This document shows, one piece after another, positions 33,986-42,450 of a stretch of 64,000 nt of DNA. Each line of letters opens with the position of its first letter. Position 1 is the stretch's first letter. Both the position numbers and the translations under genes were made by a program. The notes under the pieces are model-generated. The model had not been told where the DNA came from, made no database searches, and saw only the letters and a list, made by a program, of their open reading frames with translations. This stretch comes from Albidovulum sp030837825 (GTDB lineage Bacteria > Pseudomonadota > Alphaproteobacteria > Rhodobacterales > Rhodobacteraceae): positions 1-64,000 of the forward strand of contig JBAOHB010000009.1 in the NCBI GenBank assembly GCA_037046705.1, given 5' to 3'.

Positions 33986-35569
33986 ATGACCAAGAAGATG
34001 AAACTGCTCATGGCCTCCGGCCTGGCAAGCCTGATGCTGATCTCTCCGGCCCTGGCCGAGAACATGCTGCGGATCTCCTACTCCGAGGATCCCAAGACCG
34101 CCGACGTGCAGATGACCACGGACGCCTACACCCTGCCGTTGAACCTGTTCGACCGGCTGATCGAATCCGAGACCACCGGCCCCGGGCAATCGGCGCTGGT
34201 GCCGGGCCTGGCCGAGACATGGGAGGTGTCGGATGACGGGCTGACCTACACCTTCCATCTGCGCGAAGGGGTGAAGTTCCACGATGGCGCGGTGCTGACC
34301 GCCGATGACGTGGTCTATACCTTCGACCGGATGCTGAACCCGGCGACCAAGGCGCTGAACACCGACATCCTGACCTTCATCGCCGGCGCCGAGGCGCGGC
34401 TGGACGGCAGCGCCGCTACCGTCTCAGGCCTGAAGGCGCTGGACGAACGCACGGTGCAGATCACCCTGACACAGCCCTACGCGGCCTTCCTCGCGCTCCT
34501 CGCCTCGCCGGGCGCGTCGGTCTACAACCGCGCCTTCACCGAGGCCGCCGGCGACCAGTTCGGGCTGACGCCCGAGACCACCAACGGCACCGGCCCGTTC
34601 ATCCTGCGCGACTACACTCTGAACGACAGCCAGATGCTCGAGGCGAACCCGGACTACTGGCGCGGCCGGCCCAAGCTCGACCGGCTGCTGGTGCGCGTGG
34701 TGTCGGATTCCGAAACGCTGCGGCTGCTGTTCGAATCCGACGAGATCGACGTGTTCGACCTCGACTATGCCCAGACCCAGACGCCGTATTTCTACGGCAG
34801 CGACAAGTGGAAGGACCAGATCCGCTCCGGTCCGCGGGTCGGCATCTACTACTACAACATCAACCAGTTGAAGAAGCCGTTCGACGATGTCCGGGTCCGC
34901 AAGGCGTTCCAGATGGCGATCGACCGGCAGACCATCCTCGACAAGAACTTCTACGGCAAGGGCAAGCTGGAAGACGGCGTGATGCCGCGCGGCCTGGCCT
35001 GCTACACCCCGGCGGCGCCGATCGAATACAATCCGGCAAAGGCGAAGGAACTGCTGGCCGAGGCAGGCTATCCCGACGGCGTGGAGATCAACCTGCAACA
35101 GGTGTCGAGCTGGTCGTCGAAATGGTCGGACATGAACCAGATCATCCAGGCCCAGGTGGCCGAGGCCGGGTTCAAGGCCAATATCGTCACCACCGACGAG
35201 GCGGCCTTCCTCGACGCCCGCAAGGCGGGCGCGGCCGAGGCCTACACCCAGGTCTGGTCGGCCGACTTCAACGACCCGGACAACTTCTTCTACACCTTCT
35301 TCTCGGAATCCGGCACCAAGGTGCGCGGCTACAACAACAACGACCCCGAGGTCTTTGCCGGAATCGAAAAGGCCCGCGGCATGACTGACCAGGAGGCGCG
35401 CTGCAAGCAATACCAGGACCTTACGGCGCGGATCGTGGATACCGACGCCGCCTGGGTGCCGCTGTTCAGCCTTGACCACAGCTATGTCGTGCAGCCGCGG
35501 GTCAAGAACTTCGTGGTGCCCTGGAACGGCTGGAGCGACATGAGCTACTACAAGGTCGAGGTCGAGTAA
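33986..35569 (+). CDS. Peptide ABC transporter substrate-binding protein (SBP family 5)
   Basis: A 527-residue periplasmic protein with a signal peptide ending LMLISPALA. ATG 33986 is the start that gives it. Family 5 (DppA/OppA) marks are clear: the PGLAETWEVSDDGLTYTFHLREGVKFHDG block, LTADDVVYTFDRM, and the C-terminal domain with DDVRVRKAFQMAIDRQTIL. It captures di- or oligopeptides, or other bulky solutes, for the permeases encoded next. Cargo cannot be read from sequence; the lysA and YkuD-fold neighbours suggest cell-wall peptides. A GAGG lies 7 bases before the ATG. Confidence 0.9.
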   Translation: MTKKMKLLMASGLASLMLISPALAENMLRISYSEDPKTADVQMTTDAYTLPLNLFDRLIESETTGPGQSALVPGLAETWEVSDDGLTYTFHLREGVKFHDGAVLTADDVVYTFDRMLNPATKALNTDILTFIAGAEARLDGSAATVSGLKALDERTVQITLTQPYAAFLALLASPGASVYNRAFTEAAGDQFGLTPETTNGTGPFILRDYTLNDSQMLEANPDYWRGRPKLDRLLVRVVSDSETLRLLFESDEIDVFDLDYAQTQTPYFYGSDKWKDQIRSGPRVGIYYYNINQLKKPFDDVRVRKAFQMAIDRQTILDKNFYGKGKLEDGVMPRGLACYTPAAPIEYNPAKAKELLAEAGYPDGVEINLQQVSSWSSKWSDMNQIIQAQVAEAGFKANIVTTDEAAFLDARKAGAAEAYTQVWSADFNDPDNFFYTFFSESGTKVRGYNNNDPEVFAGIEKARGMTDQEARCKQYQDLTARIVDTDAAWVPLFSLDHSYVVQPRVKNFVVPWNGWSDMSYYKVEVE

Positions 35570-35577
35570 GACCCCGG

Positions 35578-35607
35578 GGCCGGGGCGCGCGGAACCGCGC
35601 CCCGGCC
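35578..35607 (+). other. Perfect 12-bp hairpin after the binding-protein gene
   Basis: GGCCGGGGCGCG (35578-35589) and CGCGCCCCGGCC (35596-35607) enclose a six-base loop, 8 bases past the stop. No U-tract follows, so read-through into the permeases is expected. Such stems often protect binding-protein mRNA and raise its level above that of the membrane subunits. Confidence 0.7.
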
Positions 35608-35671
35608 GCGAACCCCGCCCTTTCGCCACGCCCGCCGGTCCCCGGGGCGCCGCAGAAAGTACACTTCGACA

Positions 35672-36607
35672 ATGTTGATGTTCGCGCTCAGACGCATCGT
35701 CGTGTCGATCCCGGTCCTGATCGGGATCACGCTGATCCTGTTCCTGATGCTGAACGTGGTGCCGGGCGATCCCATCGCCTTGATGATGAAGGAACATGCC
35801 AGCGCCGACGTGATCGAGCGGGTGCGGGCGCAGATGCATCTCGATGATCCCCTTGTCACCCGCTACTTCCAGTTTCTCTGGAATGCGCTTCACGGCGATC
35901 TCGGCAATTCGATCAAGCTGAACCGCCCGGTGACCGACCTGATCCTAAAGGCTTTTCCGAACACCCTCATGCTTGCCGTCTGCGCGGCCCTGGTCTCATG
36001 GATCATCGGCATCCCGGTGGGCATCCTGTCGGCCGTGCGGCGCGACAGCGTCCTCGATCGCTTCTTCATGGGTTTCTCGCTTCTCGGCGTGTCGATGCCG
36101 ATCTTCTGGTCGGCCCTGCTCCTTCAGTATGTCTTCGCCATGAAGCTGAAGTTGCTGCCGGTCTCGGGCTTCTACGGCTGGCAATACCTGATCCTGCCGG
36201 CGATCGTGCTGGGATGGTCTTCGGCCGGGGTGATCGCCCGGCTGACCCGTTCCAGCCTGCTGGAGGTCATGCGGCTCGACTACATCCGCACGGCGCGCGC
36301 CAAGGGTCTTCGCGAGATCGGCGTGATCACCCGGCATGCGTTGAAGAACGCGCTGATTCCGGTGGTGACGATCATGGCGATCCAGGTGGCGAGCCTGCTG
36401 TCCGGCGCCGTCATCACCGAGTCGATCTTCTCGATCCCGGGCGTCGGCCGGATCACGGTGAGCGCGATCTCGTCGCGCGACATGCCGCTCTTGCAGGGGG
36501 CGGTGCTGTTCGCCACCGTGCTGGTGATCCTCGGCAATCTGGTGGCCGACATCCTCTATTCCATCCTTGATCCCCGGATTCGCGCGCAGATGGGGAACGT
36601 GTCGTGA
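35672..36607 (+). CDS. Peptide ABC transporter permease (DppB-like)
   Basis: A 311-residue membrane protein with six membrane segments. Its start MLMFALRRIVVSIPVLIGITLILF and the following LNVVPGDPI are characteristic of DppB/OppB. The coupling region reads IRTARAKGLREIGVITRHALKNALIPV. It forms the channel with the DppC-like partner whose start overlaps its stop by 4 bases. The 102-base gap from the binding-protein gene contains the hairpin at 35578. Confidence 0.92.
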   Translation: MLMFALRRIVVSIPVLIGITLILFLMLNVVPGDPIALMMKEHASADVIERVRAQMHLDDPLVTRYFQFLWNALHGDLGNSIKLNRPVTDLILKAFPNTLMLAVCAALVSWIIGIPVGILSAVRRDSVLDRFFMGFSLLGVSMPIFWSALLLQYVFAMKLKLLPVSGFYGWQYLILPAIVLGWSSAGVIARLTRSSLLEVMRLDYIRTARAKGLREIGVITRHALKNALIPVVTIMAIQVASLLSGAVITESIFSIPGVGRITVSAISSRDMPLLQGAVLFATVLVILGNLVADILYSILDPRIRAQMGNVS

Positions 36608-37494
36608 CGATCCATTCCCCAGACATCGCGACCGCGCCTGACATCATCGAGGAAGCCAGCTTCCTGCGCGACACGATCCGCGCCTTTCGCAAGAACCGCA
36701 TGGCGATGGTGGGCCTCGTTTTCGTTCTGGCGCTGGTTTCCTGCGCCGTCTTCGCGCCCTGGATCAGCCCGCACGACCCCTATCGCGTGGCACTCGACGA
36801 CCAGCTTTTGCCGCCCTCGGCGACCTATTGGCTGGGCACCGACAACTTCGGACGCGATGTGCTGACCCGCATCCTTTACGGCGCGCGCATCTCGCTCGTC
36901 GTGGGGATCGTGCCCAGCCTGATCGCGCTCGCGATCGGCACGGTCATGGGCATCCTCAGCGGCTATCTCGGCGGCAAGACCGATTTCGTGGTCATGCGGC
37001 TCGCCGATATGATGATCGCCTTTCCCTCGCTGCTCTTGGCGATGGTGGTGATGTATACGCTCGGCGCGAACCTGCTGAACATCTTCCTTGCCCTTGCGCT
37101 TGTCGGCTGGGCCTCGGTCGCGCGGGTGGTGCGGTCGCAGACACTTGCACTGCGCGAGAAGGAATTCATCGAGGCAGCCCGCGCCAACGGCACGGCGCGG
37201 ACGACGATCATGTTCGGCCATATCTTTCCCAACGTGGTGCCCACGCTGATCGTGCTGTTCTCGCTGTCGATCCCCGAGGCGATCATGTGGGAATCGAGCC
37301 TCAGCTTCCTCGGTGTCGGGGTCCAGCCGCCCGAGGCAAGCTGGGGTCTGCTGGTCGCCAAGGGGCGTGAATACATGTTCCAGGCGCCGGCGGTGGCGAT
37401 CGCTCCGGGTGTCGCGATCCTCTTGACGGTGCTGGCGTTCAACTTCATCGGCGACGGGTTGCGCGATGCGCTCGACCCGTCGATGAAGGATTGA
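36604..37494 (+). CDS. Peptide ABC transporter permease (DppC-like)
   Basis: A 296-residue membrane protein with the OppC_N domain (FLRDTIRAFRKNRMAMVGLVF) and six membrane segments. The typical HWLGTD-like segment appears here as YWLGTDNFGRDVLTRILYGARISL, and the coupling loop is EFIEAARANGTARTTIMFGH. GTG is the initiating codon, overlapping the DppB-like stop. It pairs with DppB to form the translocation path. Confidence 0.92.
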   Translation: MTIHSPDIATAPDIIEEASFLRDTIRAFRKNRMAMVGLVFVLALVSCAVFAPWISPHDPYRVALDDQLLPPSATYWLGTDNFGRDVLTRILYGARISLVVGIVPSLIALAIGTVMGILSGYLGGKTDFVVMRLADMMIAFPSLLLAMVVMYTLGANLLNIFLALALVGWASVARVVRSQTLALREKEFIEAARANGTARTTIMFGHIFPNVVPTLIVLFSLSIPEAIMWESSLSFLGVGVQPPEASWGLLVAKGREYMFQAPAVAIAPGVAILLTVLAFNFIGDGLRDALDPSMKD

Positions 37495-37497
37495 TTC

Positions 37498-38504
37498 ATG
37501 GCATCCGACACCCTCCTCTCCGTGCGGAATCTCAGCACCGAATTCCACGGTGATCGCGGTCATGTCCGGGTGCTGGATGACGTATCCTTCGATGTGGGCC
37601 GTGGACAGATCATCGGGCTTGTGGGTAAATCAGGGTCCGGCAAAAGCATGACGGCGCTGTCGCTCATGGGGCTGGTGCCCAGCCCGTCGGGTCGGGTCAG
37701 CGCCAGTTCGATCATGTTCGACGGCATCGACATATCGAAAATCGGCCCGGCCGGGATGCGCCGTATCCGCGGCCGCGACATCGCGATGGTGTTTCAGGAG
37801 CCGATGACATCGCTGAACCCGGTCCGCAAGGTATGGGAGCAGGTGGGCGAGCCGCTGGCGATCCACAAGGGCATCGGCCGGCGTGCGATCCGCAGCCGCG
37901 TGCTGGAAACATTCGAGATGGTGGGCATTCCCGAGCCGAGGGCCCGGCTCGACGCCTACCCGCACCAGCTCTCCGGCGGGCTGCGCCAGCGGGCGATGAT
38001 CGCGATGGCCCTGATCTGCGAACCAAGGCTGCTGATCGCCGACGAACCGACCACCGCGCTCGACGTGACGACCCAGGCGCAAATCCTTCGGCTGATGCGC
38101 GACTTGCGCGATCGCATCGGCACCTCGATCATCATGATCACCCATGATCTCGGCATCATCGCCGAGATGTGCGATGCGGTGAACGTCATGTATGCCGGCC
38201 AGATGGTCGAGCAGGCCGACGTCTTCGACCTGTTCGAGCGGCCCTCGCACCCCTACACGCGCGGGCTTCTCGCGTCGATTCCCCGCGCCACCGAGCCCCG
38301 GATGGCGCGGCGGATGCCAAGCATCCCGGGCATGGTGCCCAACCTGGCGAAACTGCCACCCGGCTGCCGCTTCGGTTCGCGCTGCGCCGATGTGATGCCG
38401 GTCTGCCATGAGCGCGCGCCCGGCCTGATCGGCGTCGCAGAGGGTCATCAGGCAAGATGCTGGCTGCATGCCGTGCCGGACGCCGTCGCACGAGGGAAGA
38501 CGCC

Positions 38505-38508
<4 letters not shown>
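37498..38508 (+). CDS. Peptide ABC transporter ATP-binding protein (DppD-like)
   Basis: A 336-residue ATPase with Walker A GKSGSGKS, signature LSGGLRQRAMIAMAL and Walker B LLIADEPTTALDV. The C-terminal oligopeptide-type extension has the Cys motif CRFGSRCADVMPVC. The signature has Leu where most relatives have Met or Gln (LSGGLRQR), a small deviation. It starts 3 bases after the DppC-like gene, and its stop overlaps the next ATPase gene. Confidence 0.92.
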
Positions 38509-39503
<995 letters not shown>

Positions 39504-39515
39504 AGGAGACGCGAA

Positions 39516-40028
39516 TTGGACCTGATCATCAGCAAGCAAGGCCACCACTGGCAGGCGCGTCATGGCGCCAGGGTCTGGCGCGCCGCCGTGGGCCGCAGCG
39601 GCATCGCGCCGAAACGGGCCGAGGGCGATGGCGTCAGCCCCGTCGGCTGCTGGCCGATCCGCCGCGTGCTCTATCGCGCCGACAAGCTCGCCGCGGCGCC
39701 TGCCTCGGTCTTTCCCACCGCCGCCATTGCCCGGGATGATGGCTGGTGCGACGCGCCGGAACACCCCGACTACAACCGCCCCGTGAAGCTGCCGTTCGCC
39801 GCCAGCCATGAGGAGATGTGGCGCAACGACGATCTCTACGACATCGTCGTCGTGCTGGGGCAGAATGACGATCCGGTCGTGCCCCATGCCGGCAGTGCGG
39901 TGTTCCTGCATGTCGCAAGCGAAGGCTACGGTTCCACCGCTGGCTGCGCCGCGATGACAAGGGCCGACCTGCTGGATTTCCTGACGCTCGCCAAGCCCGA
40001 TACCCGGCTCTGCTTCCAGGCCGGCTGA
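39516..40028 (+). CDS. YkuD-fold (L,D-transpeptidase family) protein without signal peptide
   Basis: A 170-residue protein starting at TTG 39516, placed there by AAGGAG seven bases upstream. The YkuD catalytic signature is complete: His132 in FLHVASEGYG, then STAGC with Cys144 followed by AAM. No signal peptide or membrane segment is visible, so it should be cytoplasmic, unlike the periplasmic enzymes that crosslink murein. Cytoplasmic YkuD proteins have been linked to L,D-carboxypeptidase steps in murein recycling. Being last in the lysA-peptide importer run fits that idea, but the activity here is inferred. Confidence 0.82.
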   Translation: MDLIISKQGHHWQARHGARVWRAAVGRSGIAPKRAEGDGVSPVGCWPIRRVLYRADKLAAAPASVFPTAAIARDDGWCDAPEHPDYNRPVKLPFAASHEEMWRNDDLYDIVVVLGQNDDPVVPHAGSAVFLHVASEGYGSTAGCAAMTRADLLDFLTLAKPDTRLCFQAG

Positions 40029-40294
40029 GGCACCGCAATGACCGGAATCGGCCTGCCCGCGCCCGAACCGCGCCGGGCTTGCTGCCGGATCGGCAACGCC
40101 ACCCCGCCGGCGCCAGCATCGCGACCCCCCGATCGAACCCCCCGGGCGGCGATCTGCTCTCGACTATGAGCGCCGGGGCGGGCACCATTGTGCGGGTGGT
40201 TTGTCCCCGGGGGGCCGCGGCTGAAGGTTGGCGATTGCAACCCGACCGCTTCGGGTGAACAACCCTCCTGAGAGATCGCAGCTAGACCGGTGCC
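40029..40294. other. Intergenic region before rbfA with a possible gene remnant
   Basis: A 266-base spacer with no convincing gene. On the plus strand a stretch ending at TGA 40244-40246 can be read as GGDLLSTMSAGAGTIVRVV, which resembles the last ~20 residues of a histidine-kinase ATPase domain. The sequence before it does not match that family. No obvious ribosome site precedes rbfA. The region marks the right border between accessory genes and the rbfA-truB block. Confidence 0.3.
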
Positions 40295-40717
40295 ATGTCA
40301 CAGAATCGTTTCTCCAGGGGCGAAGGCCCCTCGCAACGCCAGCTTCGCGTGGGCGAGCTGATCCGCCGGACGCTCGGCGAGGTGCTGGGCCGCGGCGAGG
40401 TGCATTCGGATGCGCTCCGCGCGATGTCGATCACCGTGGGCGAGGTGCGCGTCTCGCCCGACCTGCGCATCGCCACGGCCTATGTGCTGCCGCTCGGCGG
40501 CAAGGGGGCAGACGAGGCGATCGCCGCGCTGAACCGGGCGAAGGGCGAACTCCGGCATCACGTGGCGCAGGCGGTGAAGCTGAAGTTCGCGCCGGAACTG
40601 CGGTTCATGATCGACGAGACCTTCGACCGGATCGACCGCACGCGCGCGCTTCTGGCCGACGAGCGGGTGCAGCGCGACATTGCCAGGCGCGACGACGATG
40701 ACGGTGCTGAGGGCTAG
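40295..40717 (+). CDS. rbfA: Ribosome-binding factor A
   Basis: A 140-residue protein with the KH-like RbfA fold. The basic N-terminus (SQNRFSRGEGPSQRQLRVGELIRRTL) leads to SITVGEVRVSPDLRIATAYVLPLGG and the C-terminal LRFMIDETFDRIDRTRALLADERV. It aids late 30S maturation, especially under cold stress. It is not preceded by nusA or infB here, unlike many bacteria. Its stop lies 20 bases inside the next gene. Confidence 0.95.
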   Translation: MSQNRFSRGEGPSQRQLRVGELIRRTLGEVLGRGEVHSDALRAMSITVGEVRVSPDLRIATAYVLPLGGKGADEAIAALNRAKGELRHHVAQAVKLKFAPELRFMIDETFDRIDRTRALLADERVQRDIARRDDDDGAEG

Positions 40718-41447
40718 CATCCTGGCCCTTTGCCTGTCGGCCGGCCTCGCTGCGGGCGCGGCCGGTGCTGCCACCTGCCGTGAGGTGGTTTTCGAGGGCG
40801 AGGGCTATGCCGTCTGCGAGGCCGCCCCGGGCGAGGACCTGAGGCTCTATCTCGACGACCCGGAGGGCGTTCGGATTGGCACGTTCGATCGGCTCGGCGC
40901 GATGCTGGAAGGCCAGGGCCGGCGCCTCGTCTTCGCGATGAACGCGGGCATGTATCACCCCGACCGCCGCCCCGTCGGGCTCTATATCGAGGAGGGGCGC
41001 GAGGTCGCGCCTCTGGTCCGGGCGGCGGGGCCGGGAAACTTCGGGCTGGTGCCGAACGGGGTGTTCTGCATCCAGGCGGAAGGCTTTTCCGTCATCGAGA
41101 CGCGGGCTTTCGCGGCCGATCCCCCCGCCTGCCGCTTCGCCAGCCAGTCCGGCCCGATGCTGGTCATCGGTGGCGCGCTGCACCCGCGGTTCCTGCCTGG
41201 GTCCGACAGCCGCTACGTGCGCAACGGCGTCGGTGTCTCGGCCGACGGGGCGCGCGCCTGGTTCGTCATCTCCGACGGCGCGGTGAACTTCCACAGCTTC
41301 GCGCGGTTCTTCCGCGACGGGCTCGGCCTCAGCGACGCGCTCTATTTCGACGGCAGCATCTCGCGTCTCTATGCGCCCGATCTCGGCCGCGAAGATTTCG
41401 GCTTTCCGATGGGGCCGATCGTGGCGCTGTCGGCCCCGGCGGATTGA
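40698..41447 (+). CDS. Phosphodiester glycosidase-family exported protein (DUF2233)
   Basis: A 249-residue protein with a signal peptide (MTVLRASILALCLSAGLAAGAAGA). The NAGPA/DUF2233 domain shows FAMNAGMYHPDRRPVGLYIEEG, VPNGVFCI, SQSGPMLVI and RYVRNGVGVS, then a final LYFDGSISRLY. ATG 40698 overlaps the rbfA end by 20 bases. Related proteins remove phosphodiester-linked sugars from glycoconjugates; here the substrate is unknown. Sitting between rbfA and truB is a common arrangement in this bacterial group as far as I recall. Confidence 0.85.
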   Translation: MTVLRASILALCLSAGLAAGAAGAATCREVVFEGEGYAVCEAAPGEDLRLYLDDPEGVRIGTFDRLGAMLEGQGRRLVFAMNAGMYHPDRRPVGLYIEEGREVAPLVRAAGPGNFGLVPNGVFCIQAEGFSVIETRAFAADPPACRFASQSGPMLVIGGALHPRFLPGSDSRYVRNGVGVSADGARAWFVISDGAVNFHSFARFFRDGLGLSDALYFDGSISRLYAPDLGREDFGFPMGPIVALSAPAD

Positions 41448-41498
41448 CGCGGGCGGGCGCATTCGCTAGCACGCGTCCTTCACCGGCAGGGGCAGGCG

Positions 41499-42401
41499 AT
41501 GGGACGCAGGAAGGGCCGCGACATTTCGGGATGGCTGGTGGTCGACAAGCCCGCCGGCATGACCTCGACCGCCGTGGTCAACAAGGTGCGCTGGGCGCTC
41601 GGCGCGCGGAAGGCCGGCCACGCCGGCACGCTCGACCCCGCCGCGACCGGGGTGCTTGCCGTCGCGCTGGGCGAGGCGACCAAGACCGTGCCCTATGTCA
41701 CCGACGCCCTGAAATGCTACCGCTTCGCGGTGCGGCTGGGCGCCGCGACCAACACGGATGACGCCGAGGGCGAGGTGATCGCCACCGCCGAGGGGCGCCC
41801 CTCCGACGATGCAATCGGGGCGGCACTGGCGGCCTTCCGGGGCGAGATCATGCAGGTGCCGCCGCAGTTCTCGGCGGTGAAGGTGGAGGGCGAGCGCGCC
41901 TATGCGCTGGCGCGGGCGGGCGAGGAGATGGAGCTTGCCGCGCGCCCGCTCTGGGTCGAAAGCCTCGAGATGATCGCACGTCCCGACGCCGACACGGTCG
42001 AGCTGGAGATGATCTGCGGCAAGGGCGGCTATGTCCGCGCCATCGCCCGCGACCTCGGGCAGACGCTGGGCTGCCTTGGCCACGTGCTCTGGCTGAGGCG
42101 TGAATGGTCCGGCCCGTTCGAGGCCGCGGATGGCGTGACGATCGGCACCATCGAGGCGGAGGCGAAGACGGAGGCACTCGCGGCGCGGATCCTGCCGCTA
42201 GAGGTGGGGCTCGCCGAGCTGCCGGAACTGAAGGCCACCGCGGAGGGCGCAGCGCGGCTGAGGAACGGCAACCCCGGCATGGTGCTGGCCTCGGACCTCG
42301 GCTGGGGCGAGGAGGCCTGGGCAAGCTTCCAGGGCCGGGCGGTGGCGGTCGGCGTCTACAGATCGGGCGAACTGCACCCGAGCCGGGTCTTCAACCCCTG
42401 A
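41499..42401 (+). CDS. truB: tRNA pseudouridine-55 synthase
   Basis: A 300-residue enzyme that makes pseudouridine 55 in the T-loop of tRNAs. The catalytic Asp is D46 in GHAGTLDPAATGVL. The N-terminal GWLVVDKPAGMTS and the KCYRFAVRLG segment are typical, and a PUA-like C-terminal region follows. The ATG is preceded by GGGGCAGGCG. Transcription ends at the palindromic element that starts 2 bases after the stop. Many bacteria have rpsO and pnp next; here they are not in that position. Confidence 0.95.
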   Translation: MGRRKGRDISGWLVVDKPAGMTSTAVVNKVRWALGARKAGHAGTLDPAATGVLAVALGEATKTVPYVTDALKCYRFAVRLGAATNTDDAEGEVIATAEGRPSDDAIGAALAAFRGEIMQVPPQFSAVKVEGERAYALARAGEEMELAARPLWVESLEMIARPDADTVELEMICGKGGYVRAIARDLGQTLGCLGHVLWLRREWSGPFEAADGVTIGTIEAEAKTEALAARILPLEVGLAELPELKATAEGAARLRNGNPGMVLASDLGWGEEAWASFQGRAVAVGVYRSGELHPSRVFNP

Positions 42402-42403
42402 CG

Positions 42404-42449
42404 CCGGGGCGCTGCCCCGGACCCCGGGGGTATTTGCGCAACGAAGAAG
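42404..42449. repeat. Dispersed intergenic palindromic element, copy 2
   Basis: CCGGGGC-GCT-GCCCCGG (42404-42420) forms a 7-bp stem with a three-base loop. GACCCCGGGGGTATTT and GCAACGAAGAAG follow, matching the copy at 25498-25543 in order and orientation. It exactly fills the gap between convergent truB and the flavin oxidoreductase gene, so it probably serves as their terminator. Confidence 0.75.
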
Positions 42450-42450
42450 C

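Noticed and set aside
40038..40169. Small 43-codon plus-strand frame in the spacer before rbfA
   Set aside because: No ribosome site, Pro/Arg-rich composition and no resemblance to a known small protein.
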